52,787 bases of DNA from Lachnospiraceae bacterium (GTDB taxonomy: Bacteria > Bacillota > Clostridia > Lachnospirales > Lachnospiraceae). The stretch lies in assembly GCA_910575835.1 (NCBI GenBank), contig CAJTGB010000029.1, positions 5,902 to 58,688 on the forward strand, written 5' to 3'. The notes under the pieces are model-generated. The model did no database searches, was not told the DNA's origin, and saw only the letters and a list, made by a program, of their open reading frames with translations. Shown here piece by piece: positions 43,724 to 51,368 of this stretch (positions are counted from its first letter, which is position 1; each line of letters starts with the position of its first letter). A program made the translations under genes and the position numbers.

Positions 43724-45188
43724 AGTGGTAAGTTGGCTGTTAGAAATTTTTTCTGCCATGTTCCAGGGGTACTGCCTGCAGTATTTTTATGGGAACTTTC
43801 TGGACGGCAGGATACGGGACCGGCGTATAAACGGGCTGGCAGCCGCTGCGCTGTATGGGGTACTGCGGCTGGGGGCAGGAATTTTACTGCCAAAGGGCTA
43901 TGGAAGTTTTGTGACTTTTATAAGGCTGGCAGTAGTCATGTGTATTATATTAGCGATTGTAATGACCTTTTACAGAGTGACAGGGAAGATAATCTTATTT
44001 CTTGTAGTTACTTTTACAGCAGTAAGTGAAATTTGTTTTTTTCTGTCCTATATGGTTTTCAGGTTAGAGAATAACCTGCTCAGGCTATGGAACTGGTGCG
44101 TTATAAACGGATATATAAATTCAATAGAAGTTTACGATGCAGTGACCGGAATAACGGTAATTGGAATGATCTTTTTGATGTGTGTGGTGGCAGCGGCATT
44201 ATTATTCTTTACTATGAAAAAAATAGTGAAGAATTACCGGGAAAAAGATTATGCCATCCATAGGACGGAACTGTTATTTATCCTTACGCCGGGGCTGGCA
44301 GGTCTGATGGTATGTACCTTACTTCGTGTCACTATAAATGCGGCAGAAAGCGGAACACCAGAACTGCTGTATGACAGATACCTGTCACTGATAATCATAG
44401 TGCCTGTTATCCTGCTGCTGTTACTGTTCTCCATTGTGTCCGGGGTAAAACTTTTTCAGGACATGATCTGCTGGAACAGGGAAAAGAGCAGCCGGATTAT
44501 CTTAGAAAAGCAGGTCAGCAGTTTGCAGGAGCACATGGGTGAGATGGAGCGTGTCTATTCCGGGATACGGGGGATGAAGCACGACATGAAGAATACACTC
44601 TCCCTCATCATGCAGCTTGCGTCTGGAAAGGAGGAAGAACTGCAAGCCTATCTGGAGGAACTGAACCAGACTATGGATAGACTGGAATTCCGGTTCAAGA
44701 CGGGAAACACTGTAGTGGACACCCTGCTGAACATGAAATACCATGAAATTACTCGCGAAGTGCCGGACTTACAGATGGACGTGGAAGGACTGCAGTTCCC
44801 TGAAAAACTGTTCATACAGAGTTATGATATCGGCATTATTCTTGGAAATGCGCTGGATAACGCAATGGAGGCGTGCCGGAAACTGAAAGCGAAGGAGCCG
44901 GATGCAGAAGCCTTTATCCGTATCAGTTCATTCCAAAAGAGGGAACTGTTTTTCCTGAAAGTGGAGAACAGCTTTGACGGGCAACTGGTGCGGAGACGGC
45001 AGGAGGAATTCCCCATGACGGAAAAAGCAGACAGGGAGAACCACGGGATAGGGCTTGCGAACATCAAAAGTACGGCTGAAAAGTATCAGGGAACTATGGA
45101 TTTTAAAGTAAAGGGCAGGGTGTTCATCCTGTCGGTGATGATGAAAAATGAAAGGAGAAGTGAAGATGGATTTTGGAGTAACAGGTAA
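43716..45188 (+). CDS. GHKL sensor histidine kinase (AgrC-like)
   Basis: The protein is 490 residues from GTG 43716, spaced from GGAGGGG; it overlaps the regulator stop. The N-terminal ~230 residues form about six membrane helices. Then comes a dimerisation helix with the phospho-histidine in RGMKHDMKNTLSL (~residue 290), and a GHKL ATPase with LGNALDNAMEAC (N-box) and HGIGLANIKS (G-box). This is the layout of peptide-pheromone sensors. Its last 23 bases overlap gene A. A second copy of its C-terminal half occurs at 48988-49851. Confidence 0.94.
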   Translation: MYEVVSWLLEIFSAMFQGYCLQYFYGNFLDGRIRDRRINGLAAAALYGVLRLGAGILLPKGYGSFVTFIRLAVVMCIILAIVMTFYRVTGKIILFLVVTFTAVSEICFFLSYMVFRLENNLLRLWNWCVINGYINSIEVYDAVTGITVIGMIFLMCVVAAALLFFTMKKIVKNYREKDYAIHRTELLFILTPGLAGLMVCTLLRVTINAAESGTPELLYDRYLSLIIIVPVILLLLLFSIVSGVKLFQDMICWNREKSSRIILEKQVSSLQEHMGEMERVYSGIRGMKHDMKNTLSLIMQLASGKEEELQAYLEELNQTMDRLEFRFKTGNTVVDTLLNMKYHEITREVPDLQMDVEGLQFPEKLFIQSYDIGIILGNALDNAMEACRKLKAKEPDAEAFIRISSFQKRELFFLKVENSFDGQLVRRRQEEFPMTEKADRENHGIGLANIKSTAEKYQGTMDFKVKGRVFILSVMMKNERRSEDGFWSNR

Positions 45189-45939
45189 ATTAGGAGGGTA
45201 CTATCTGGCAGAGCAGTACCGGAAGAATGCGGCGTCGGGAACGAGCGGGGGCGTGAGCTTTGCGGAGCTTGCGGCTGCAAAGGCGGCGGAGCAGTCGGAT
45301 GTGTCGGGAATGAGTTTTAAGGATATGTGGCAGGCAAGGTTTCCGGGGGCATACTACCATACGGCAGATGCGTCCAATATTCCGCAGGGGGTATGGGAGA
45401 GGAATGATTTCCCATTTGAGAAATTCTTCTGTAATGATTTGGATGAATCGGCTATGAGCTGGAAGCCGAACGGGGCGAATCCTGCCATGGATTCATCCGG
45501 GGTACAGTCAAGACTGCATTCAATCGCGGGGCAGAAGTCGATTGTGGTGCCACCGGAACTGGAGGAAAAAATGAAAAATGATCCTGCTCTGGCGAGTCAG
45601 GTAATGGCAAAAGTGGAGAGCTTTATTGCAGCTAATCAAGTACCCGGCAGGATATGTTCCCATTTGATAGTTTTAGATGAAAATGGGGAAATTGCACGTT
45701 TCCGGGCTTCCAGTCACGGTGGAAATATTACCGGCCCGACAGAGGAAGAAATGCGTCAGTTTGAGGCGGAGCAGGCGGCAAAGAAAAAAAGGCGTGAGGA
45801 ATATGCCCGTCTGAACGAGGAAAGCGCCCTGAAACGCAGGCTGATGGAGCAGGAAGCAGACGAGAGATATTATAAGGACAGCATGACCAAAAAGGCGGTT
45901 TCGATTGCCGCATATGAGGCGGCGGGCATTTTGAAGTAA
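45166..45939 (+). CDS. Gene A copy 1: small signal-less protein, unknown function
   Basis: The protein is 257 residues from ATG 45166 after AAAGGAGAAGTGAAG, overlapping the kinase 3' end. The N-terminus is MDFGVTGKLGGYYLAEQYRK with no signal peptide. Middle motifs include GMSFKDMWQARFPGAYYH and a globular segment, PPELEEKMKNDP then VLDENGEIARFR, that resembles parts of genes B and E. A charged coiled coil (AAKKKRREEYARLNEE) and a small helical end follow. A paralogue lies at 49854. Possibly DUF6033-like; the role is unknown. Confidence 0.8.
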   Translation: MDFGVTGKLGGYYLAEQYRKNAASGTSGGVSFAELAAAKAAEQSDVSGMSFKDMWQARFPGAYYHTADASNIPQGVWERNDFPFEKFFCNDLDESAMSWKPNGANPAMDSSGVQSRLHSIAGQKSIVVPPELEEKMKNDPALASQVMAKVESFIAANQVPGRICSHLIVLDENGEIARFRASSHGGNITGPTEEEMRQFEAEQAAKKKRREEYARLNEESALKRRLMEQEADERYYKDSMTKKAVSIAAYEAAGILK

Positions 45940-45946
45940 GGAAGAT

Positions 45947-46002
45947 CATGCCCGGACTTACCGCAAGGGGGCATGGGCGGCCCTGAATGACAGAGGGGCC
46001 GC
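45947..46002 (+). ncRNA. Two-hairpin leader motif, copy R1 (before gene B)
   Basis: Hairpin 1: CATGCCC (45947-45953) pairs with GGGCATG (45969-45975) around a loop starting GGACTTA. Hairpin 2: GCGGCCC (45977-45983) pairs with GGGCCGC (45996-46002) around TGAATGACAGAG. The pair lies between gene A and the ribosome site of gene B. There is no T run directly after, so it is not a simple terminator. Confidence 0.7.
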
Positions 46003-46033
46003 AGGTAAGATTTTTTGAAGGAGGATGAGAATT

Positions 46034-46729
46034 ATGTCAATGGAGATCACAAACAATTACAGCGATTATGGGAAAGGCTACTCAAATACTGCAAAGGAAG
46101 GCAATGTGACAACGAGCACGGTGGAACTGAAAACCCCAACCGGGGGAACAAAAACGGAGCAGATCAAGACGGGTTACAGCAACGTCAATGACTATTCCAA
46201 ATACCTGCAGGGCAAGTACAGCTATATGAATTCGGGTACAACTTCCATGCAGGGTGTTCCGACAACAGTATCCGTATCAGGCGCTTTCCTGAAGAAATGC
46301 ATGAACGACCCGGAAAAAGCAAAATATCTGGAAGAAAATCTGGCGGCATTGCCGGATTGTGCCAAAAGCGCAGTAGCAGGCTGTCGCGGGACGCTGACCA
46401 ATCTCAGCTACAGTGTTGATGCAAATGGGAATATTTCAGTAGCAATCTCTGGCACAAGTGACCCGGATGGAAAAATAGCCAGAGAAAATGCGGAACGGCG
46501 GGCGAAAGAGAAGAAAGCCGCCGAGGAAAAGGCCGCCGAGAGACGCAAGGAGAAAAAGGCGGAGGAAGAAAAGGCAGCGGAACGGCGGGCAGAAAGAAAA
46601 GAGAGGATGGAAGGTACGTTCACGGTGTCTGCCACTGGCACGGATGTGAAAAGCATTACACAGAATATTGTTGCGGCGGTATCCGGCACATCGTCACCCA
46701 CAGGGGGCAGTTTTGACATAAAGGCATAA
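46034..46729 (+). CDS. Gene B: coiled-coil protein of the array, unknown function
   Basis: The protein is 231 residues from ATG 46034 (AAGGAGGATGAGAATT upstream). N-terminus MSMEITNNYSDYGKGYSN, no signal peptide. A globular part (VSVSGAFLKKCMNDPEKAKY; SVDANGNISVAISG) resembles those of genes A and E. A long K/E/A/R coiled coil (~residues 155-205) and a beta-like end (TFTVSATGTDVKSITQNI) follow. Family unknown to me; it may belong to a DUF6033-type group. Likely regulated through the leader upstream and the LytTR system. Confidence 0.8.
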   Translation: MSMEITNNYSDYGKGYSNTAKEGNVTTSTVELKTPTGGTKTEQIKTGYSNVNDYSKYLQGKYSYMNSGTTSMQGVPTTVSVSGAFLKKCMNDPEKAKYLEENLAALPDCAKSAVAGCRGTLTNLSYSVDANGNISVAISGTSDPDGKIARENAERRAKEKKAAEEKAAERRKEKKAEEEKAAERRAERKERMEGTFTVSATGTDVKSITQNIVAAVSGTSSPTGGSFDIKA

Positions 46730-46752
46730 AGAGATGTTGCTTACACCCTATT

Positions 46753-46922
46753 CCGCAGAGGCGCAAAAACCATGCGCCCCTGCCGGGGATTATCTGGAAG
46801 GAGGTGAAGGTCGGTATGGAATTTGACAGGGGAAGTTAGGTGGGTATGTCTGCATGGAGGCATAAACTGCTCGGACTTATTACATGGGAGCAGGGGCGGC
46901 TCTGAACGACAGAGGGGCTGCC
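46753..46922 (+). ncRNA. Leader motif, copy R2 (before gene C), with mini-ORF
   Basis: It contains, in order, a GC-rich stem (46753-46784; CCGCAGAGGCGCA against TGCGCCCCTGCCGG), a strong AAGGAGGTGAAGG with a 7-codon ORF (46816), hairpin 1 (CTGCTC 46867 / GAGCAG 46888, loop GGACTTATTACATGG) and hairpin 2 (GGCGGCTC 46895 / GGGCTGCC 46915). The stem bases of hairpin 1 differ from copies R1 and R5 but remain paired. The 5' stem resembles that after gene F. Confidence 0.7.
46816..46839 (+). CDS. Seven-residue mini-ORF MEFDRGS in the leader of gene C
   Basis: ATG follows GGAAGGAGGTGAAGGTCGGT, a strong ribosome site; the peptide is MEFDRGS then TAG. The same peptide is encoded at 47618. The surrounding bases align with the start of gene A (ATGGATTTTGGAGTAACAGG) if ~5 bases are lost. 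It is therefore either a regulatory leader peptide or a scar of a deleted gene A copy. Confidence 0.4.
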   Translation: MEFDRGS

Positions 46923-46957
46923 ATTAAAATAATTAATAACAATGGAGGATTTGAAAA

Positions 46958-47503
46958 ATGAACGTAAATGGAATAGGAACAACAGGATATCCGGCATGGC
47001 AGGGAGCAAGAAAGGCACAGCAGAATGCGGCAGGAAGGAGTTTTGCGGAGCAGGTAAACAATGTGGCAGGCGCAAAGCCACATACATCTATTGTCTATAT
47101 GAAAACGGATGATATGCTGTACTCTGGCGGTAACGGGACAGGGCTGTCTTTCTACATCAAATATGCGGAAGGCTCAACAGAGGATGATCCGACTGTGATT
47201 GCAAAAGGTGTTGATGAGAATGGGAATGAATTTGAGCAGACCATACATATCAACAAGATAAATCCCCGGAATGCTTCATTAGTGGAAATGACAGCATTGG
47301 AATCCTATATGGGTGTAGATAAGAATGGAGGGCTTACATCATTACCGCCTGAAACGGGAATGATGGGATTGCACGATAGGACCAATTTCATGGATATGTT
47401 CCAAAAGCAGATTAGCGATATGAAACTGTTGAGCCAGAAAAAAGCGGCGGCATACTATCAGTACAGTATGCAGGCATATTGGGATTTTATGAACAAGAAA
47501 TAG
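46958..47503 (+). CDS. Gene C: array protein of unknown function
   Basis: The protein is 181 residues, ATG behind AATGGAGGATTTGAAAA. N-terminus MNVNGIGTTGYPAWQGARKA, no signal peptide or membrane helix. A middle beta-rich part (SIVYMKTDDMLYSGGNGTGL; FEQTIHINKINPRNASLVEM) and a helical end (FMDMFQKQISDMKLLSQKKA) are visible. The short N-terminal pattern M-x-I/V-x-x-x-x with nearby G or N recurs in the other array proteins and recalls uncleaved export signals of flagellar-type substrates; this is speculation. Confidence 0.8.
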   Translation: MNVNGIGTTGYPAWQGARKAQQNAAGRSFAEQVNNVAGAKPHTSIVYMKTDDMLYSGGNGTGLSFYIKYAEGSTEDDPTVIAKGVDENGNEFEQTIHINKINPRNASLVEMTALESYMGVDKNGGLTSLPPETGMMGLHDRTNFMDMFQKQISDMKLLSQKKAAAYYQYSMQAYWDFMNKK

Positions 47504-47617
47504 ATTCCATCGGCTGTATATTCCCAATAAGCCACAGCCTGACAAGGCAGGGCAGGCATCCCCGGCTTTCCGGCAGATTGGGAAATCGGGGAGCAACGAG
47601 AGGAGGTGAAAGTCAGT

Positions 47618-47641
47618 ATGGAATTTGACAGGGGAAGTTAG
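47618..47641 (+). CDS. Second MEFDRGS mini-ORF, in the leader of gene D
   Basis: ATG behind GAGAGGAGGTGAAAGTCAGT encodes the identical heptapeptide, ending at TAG 47639-47641. Conservation of both the ribosome site and peptide between R2 and R3 contrasts with divergence of surrounding bases. That favours translation, but recent duplication could also explain it. Confidence 0.4.
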   Translation: MEFDRGS

Positions 47642-47669
47642 ATAAAGTGTTTCTGTATGAAGGAATAAA

Positions 47670-47725
47670 CTGCTCGGACTTATTATGAGAGAGCAGAGGC
47701 GGCTCTGAATGACAGAAGGGCTACC
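47670..47725 (+). ncRNA. Two-hairpin leader motif, copy R3 (before gene D)
   Basis: Hairpin 1: CTGCTC (47670-47675) with GAGCAG (47691-47696), loop GGACTTATTATGAGA. Hairpin 2: GGCGGCTC (47698-47705) with GGGCTACC (47718-47725), one mismatch, loop TGAATGACAGAA. The mini-ORF lies 28 bases upstream. The gap 47504-47617 has no gene I can support. Confidence 0.7.
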
Positions 47726-47740
47726 GGAAAGGAGAAAAGA

Positions 47741-48682
47741 ATGGAGATTTCAAATAATCAATCATGGTATATCAATCCCAATACCAGACAGCTTACATCA
47801 AATGTGAAAAATACTGTAATAAAGGATAGAGAAGCCTTCAATGGTTCAATGCAAAACTTGTTAAATCCCGTAGAGGATTTGGTGCAGGTTTTGAAAACAC
47901 CTATCAAGCTGGCAGAAAGGTCATCCCTGAACCGGCAGGGAAACTCTGTTGATATTGCATCCGGCAGCCGCATTGCGGTAAATGACGGTTATATACTGAC
48001 GGTGAAGCCGCAGGGCGTGGAGGTTTCTGGCGGGGATAATCCATATGACACGCAGGCATATTTGAAAGCGCAGAAGATGGCTGATTCGCTGGCTACGCTG
48101 CTACGAAACGCTTGTGGGAATATGCATACGGTAGCATACTCTCAGGAGGAATATGCCAGATGGAATGAGGGCGTTTCCGATGTGATGGGGTATCTTGGCA
48201 TAGACGCATCAAAGGATTTTACAGTCAACGGAATGAAGTACAGCAGGAATGAGAATGGCCAGTTTGAATCAAAGGCGAACAGCGAGGCAAAAGCCGCTTA
48301 TGAAATGCTGACGGCAAATAACAGGACATACACCTATGCGGATGAAAGGACAAGAAACCAGATCGCATACATAAGCAATTATTATCTGGAAAATGCCACA
48401 GAAAGTCTGAAAGCGGCATGGCAGAAAACGCTTGAAGAAACGGGAGTGAACCCCTTCCCGCAGGGATTTTCAAGCACGTTGTCACAGCTTGCTATGGAAC
48501 AGGACTTTGCGACAGGCGGGAATGATGATATTTTCGGCAGCGACCTGGAAAGCAGCATTGCGGCTGTAAAGAAGATCATAGAACGGCTGGAGAACCCATT
48601 AGGGGCAGTGACAGAGAAGAATGCAGAATTTATGGAGGATGAAAAGACCTTCTATACGGCATTATTAAATAACTTGGCTTAA
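47741..48682 (+). CDS. Gene D: array protein of unknown function
   Basis: The protein is 313 residues from ATG 47741 behind GGAAAGGAGAAAAGA. N-terminus MEISNNQSWYINPNTRQLTS, no signal peptide. It is largely helical, with conserved-looking stretches SRIAVNDGYILTVKPQGVEV and QIAYISNYYLENATESLKAA. It is larger than the other array proteins, and I recognise no catalytic motif. The short N-terminal pattern resembles gene C and others. The next gene starts after a hairpin. Confidence 0.8.
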   Translation: MEISNNQSWYINPNTRQLTSNVKNTVIKDREAFNGSMQNLLNPVEDLVQVLKTPIKLAERSSLNRQGNSVDIASGSRIAVNDGYILTVKPQGVEVSGGDNPYDTQAYLKAQKMADSLATLLRNACGNMHTVAYSQEEYARWNEGVSDVMGYLGIDASKDFTVNGMKYSRNENGQFESKANSEAKAAYEMLTANNRTYTYADERTRNQIAYISNYYLENATESLKAAWQKTLEETGVNPFPQGFSSTLSQLAMEQDFATGGNDDIFGSDLESSIAAVKKIIERLENPLGAVTEKNAEFMEDEKTFYTALLNNLA

Positions 48683-48738
48683 TTCATTCTGGTATAGAAG
48701 CACCACACGAAGAAAACCAATAATGCACAAACGATAAG

Positions 48739-48780
48739 AGGGAATCAAGCAGATGATAGGTACACCTTGCTTGATTCCCT
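48739..48780 (+). terminator. Perfect 13-bp stem after gene D
   Basis: AGGGAATCAAGCA (48739-48751) pairs exactly with TGCTTGATTCCCT (48768-48780), followed only by TGTT. It is stable enough to stall polymerase but lacks a long T run; it may mark the boundary of the inserted Com-like/kinase block. Confidence 0.55.
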
Positions 48781-48811
48781 TGTTCCATATCAGTGCGGGG
48801 AGGCGGTTTCA

Positions 48812-48982
48812 GTGGAGAGGATCAGATGCCCGAACCCGAAATGCGGGCGGCACATCCTTGACATTGAGGAAATGCCGCCGGGCAGGACGGTGCTTGAGAT
48901 CAAGTGCAGGCGTTGCGGGGAGGTGGTCGAGGTGGGCTTTGGCCCGAAGAAGGTACATAAGAAGAACAGGCGGCAGGGGTAG
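48812..48982 (+). CDS. Com-like zinc-ribbon protein
   Basis: The protein is 56 residues from GTG 48812 after CGGGGAGGCGGTTTCA. It has two CxxC-type pairs (CPNPKCGRHILDIEEM ... CRRCGEVVEV), as in Com-family zinc ribbons known from phage Mu and many Clostridia prophages, followed by a basic tail. Such proteins bind nucleic acid. Its stop lies six bases before the truncated kinase, exactly where kinase homology begins, so it sits at a recombination junction. Confidence 0.8.
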   Translation: MERIRCPNPKCGRHILDIEEMPPGRTVLEIKCRRCGEVVEVGFGPKKVHKKNRRQG

Positions 48983-48987
48983 GGCTG

Positions 48988-49851
48988 ATGATCTGTATGC
49001 TGCTGCGTATCATCATGCTTACGGTGGAAGACAGTGTCCCGGAAATGCTGTATTACAGATACCCTGTCCTGATCATAGTGATTCCAACAATCCTGCTCCT
49101 TTCACTGCTTTCCATTCTATATAGTGTGAAGCTGTTTCAGGATATGATCTGCTGGAACAGGGAAAAGAGCGGCAGGATCGTCCTCGAAAAACAGATAAGC
49201 AGCCTGCAGGAGCATATGGATGAGATGGAGCGCATCTATTCCGGCATAAGGGGCATGAAGCATGACATGAAGAACACCCTTTCCGTCATCCAGCGGCTTT
49301 CCGCAGGGGAAGGGAACGGCGAGCTGGAGGAGTACCTGTCGGAACTGAACCGTGGACTTGAAAAGCTGGAAGTCCGTTTCAAGACGGGGAACACAGTGGT
49401 GGATACCCTGCTGAATATGAAATACCATGAGGCGGTGCGGGATGTGCCAGACCTTAAAATGGATGCCGAAAAGCTGATGCTCCCGCAGGGGCTCGAAATA
49501 CACAGTTACGACATAGGCGTTATCCTTGGGAATGCCGTTGATAATGCGATGGAAGCCTGCAGGAAGCTGAAAGCAAAGGAGCCGGAGGCGGATGCCTTTA
49601 TCCGGCTGTGTTCCCTGCAGAAAGGCAATCTGCTGATCCTGAAAGTGGAGAACAGTTTTGACGGGCGGCTGGTGCGGAGGCGGCAGGAGGAATTTCCAAT
49701 AACGGATAAGGCGGACAAAAGCTCCCACGGGATAGGGCTTGCCAATATCAAAAGCACGGCGGAGAAATATCATGGAACAATGGATTTTAAAGTTAAGGAC
49801 AGGGTGTTCATCCTGTCGGTGATGATGAAAAATGAAAAGGAGGAGAAGTGA
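48988..49851 (+). CDS. N-terminally truncated GHKL histidine kinase (second copy)
   Basis: The protein is 287 residues, homologous to the C-terminal ~290 residues of the kinase at 43716-45188, from GLMICMLLR onward. It keeps one or two membrane helices, the phospho-histidine region RGMKHDMKNTLS, the N-box LGNAVDNAMEAC and G-box HGIGLANIKS, but lacks the sensor helices. ATG 48988 has no clear ribosome site except in the Com-like gene's end (CAGGGGTAGGG). It may be a constitutive or competing kinase/phosphatase, or a relic. No second response regulator is present. Confidence 0.85.
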   Translation: MICMLLRIIMLTVEDSVPEMLYYRYPVLIIVIPTILLLSLLSILYSVKLFQDMICWNREKSGRIVLEKQISSLQEHMDEMERIYSGIRGMKHDMKNTLSVIQRLSAGEGNGELEEYLSELNRGLEKLEVRFKTGNTVVDTLLNMKYHEAVRDVPDLKMDAEKLMLPQGLEIHSYDIGVILGNAVDNAMEACRKLKAKEPEADAFIRLCSLQKGNLLILKVENSFDGRLVRRRQEEFPITDKADKSSHGIGLANIKSTAEKYHGTMDFKVKDRVFILSVMMKNEKEEK

Positions 49852-49853
49852 AG

Positions 49854-50639
49854 ATGGATTTTGGAGTGACAGGTAACTTAGGAGGGTACTATCTGGCAGA
49901 GCAGTACCGGAAGAATGCGGCGTCAGGAACGAGTGGGGGTGTGAGTTTTGCGGAGTTTGCGGCGGCAAAGGCGGCAGGGCAGTCGGATGTATCGGGAATG
50001 AGTTTTAAGGATATGTGGCAGGCGAGGTATCCCGGAGCGTACTACCATGTAATGGACGGTTCGGCAATATCGCAGGGAGCATGGGACAGGAACGATTTCC
50101 CTCTTGAAAAATTCTTTCGGGATGATACTGATACATCTGCGGTAAACTGGAAGCCGACAGGAGCCGAGCCGGAAGCAACCAGTCCGCAGGTACAGTCGCG
50201 GTGGAATTCTACATTAGGGCAGAAGTCAATCATCGTACCTCCGGAATTAGAGGAAAAGATGAAGAACGATCCGGAACTGGCAAAGAAGGTAATGGCTAAT
50301 GTTGAAAATTTTATCACCTCATATTCGGCAACTTCCGTCAGGCCGGGCAGGATATGTTCATGGCTGATTTCGCTTGATGAAAATGGGGATATTGAAAAGT
50401 ATCGTGTGACAGGGGGCGGCGGCAACATATCCGGGCCTACGGAAGAAGAACAGCGCCAGTTCGAGGCGGAGCAGGCTGCAAAGAAAAAAAGGCGTGAGGA
50501 ATATGCCCGTCTGAACGAGGAAAGCGCCCTGAAACGCAGGCTGATGGAGCAGGAAGCAGACGAGAGATATTATAAGGACAGCATGACCAAAAAGGCAGTT
50601 TCGATTGCAGCATATGAGGCGGCGGGCATTTTGAAGTAA
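49854..50639 (+). CDS. Gene A copy 2: small signal-less protein
   Basis: The protein is 261 residues, a paralogue of the product at 45166 with the same N-terminus (MDFGVTGNLGGYYLAEQYRK). The middle is diverged, and the coiled-coil C-terminus is identical (KKKRREEYARLNEESALKRR). The middle region differs most (NPAMDSS against EPEATSP), while the last ~170 bases are nearly identical. ATG 49854 follows AAAGGAGGAGAAGTGAAG, just after the truncated kinase stop. Function unknown; probably acts with gene E, as copy 1 would with gene B. Confidence 0.8.
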   Translation: MDFGVTGNLGGYYLAEQYRKNAASGTSGGVSFAEFAAAKAAGQSDVSGMSFKDMWQARYPGAYYHVMDGSAISQGAWDRNDFPLEKFFRDDTDTSAVNWKPTGAEPEATSPQVQSRWNSTLGQKSIIVPPELEEKMKNDPELAKKVMANVENFITSYSATSVRPGRICSWLISLDENGDIEKYRVTGGGGNISGPTEEEQRQFEAEQAAKKKRREEYARLNEESALKRRLMEQEADERYYKDSMTKKAVSIAAYEAAGILK

Positions 50640-50646
50640 GGAAGAT

Positions 50647-50701
50647 CATGCCCGGACTTACCGCAAGGGGCATGGGTGGCTCTGAATGACAGAGGGGCCG
50701 C
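50647..50701 (+). ncRNA. Two-hairpin leader motif, copy R4 (before gene E)
   Basis: Hairpin 1: CATGCCC (50647-50653) with GGGCATG (50668-50674), loop GGACTTACCGCAAG. Hairpin 2: GTGGCTC (50676-50682) with GGGCCGC (50695-50701), kept paired by G-U pairs. One G fewer than R1 in the loop leaves the stem intact. Confidence 0.7.
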
Positions 50702-50729
50702 AGGTAAAATAAGAAGGAGGATGATTATT

Positions 50730-51352
50730 ATGGCAATTTCAGGAGTAACGGATTACACGAACACATATGCGGCGGGCAGGACAAATGGGAACAGTTCCCT
50801 CAATGGGGATTCGCAGGCTTACTTGAATAGTCTGAAAGAGAAATACCCGGATGTGAACATAACGGTGGCAGACTTCAAGAATGGGAAACAGGAAGATGCT
50901 TATATGTTTGGGAGCAGCGGCGGCAATAACATAGTCATTGCTTCTAATATTATCGAGCAGATGGCTTCTGACCCGGCAGCAGCGGCAAAGTATGAAAAGT
51001 ATATTGCCGAGGTACCGGAATCAGCGAAGATTATGAAAGACGGGATTGCGGCACATGGAAATGAGATGGTGGCCTGCGGCACAGCCATAGACAAAGATGG
51101 GAAAGTCACCTATTGGAGCGTCAGCAGGCATAAACCGTCCAAAGAAGACCAGTCTGTATCCTATAAAAAACAATGCAGGAGCAGTTGGAGGAAAAGCGGG
51201 CAAAGAAGAAAGAGGAAGAAGCCCTGAAAGAAAAGAGGCTGGAAAAGGCGGAGACGCTGGAAAAGCTGCTGGAGAAGATCAAGACGAAAGCAGATGCACC
51301 CGTGAAACTGCAGGAAGAAGGCAAAGGCGCACAGTTGGATTTGACCATATAG
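50730..51352 (+). CDS. Gene E: array coiled-coil protein, frame broken or shifted at an A6 run
   Basis: ATG 50730 follows AGAAGGAGGATGATTATT. The zero frame encodes MAISGVTDYTNTYAAGRTNG and a domain like those of A and B (NIIEQMASDPAAAAKYEKYI; AIDKDGKVTYWSV), then after TATAAAAAAC (~51162-51171) a basic nonsense tail to 51227. A -1 shift there enters an open frame with a typical K/E coiled coil (MQEQLEEKRAKKKEEEALKE) ending LDLTI at 51352. The full product would be ~207 residues. Either one A was lost, or the A run promotes slippage. No signal peptide. Confidence 0.75.
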
Positions 51353-51368
51353 AAGGAGGAATTTTATC

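Larger units (their letters stand above)
44300..46002 (+). repeat. Segmental duplication, copy 1 (kinase 3' half, gene A, leader)
   Basis: The sequence from GGTCTGATGG in the kinase through gene A and the two-hairpin leader is repeated with the same order at about 48983-50701. Protein similarity is high throughout. The last ~170 bases of gene A and the leader start are almost base-identical, indicating recent exchange between copies. After each leader follows a distinct but related coiled-coil gene. Confidence 0.85.

Noticed and set aside
43007..45188. Possible agr-type pheromone gene near the LytTR/GHKL pair
   Set aside because: No AgrB-like membrane protease or short AgrD-like precursor was found in 42740-45188 on either strand; the mini-ORF MEFDRGS is too short and lacks precursor features.
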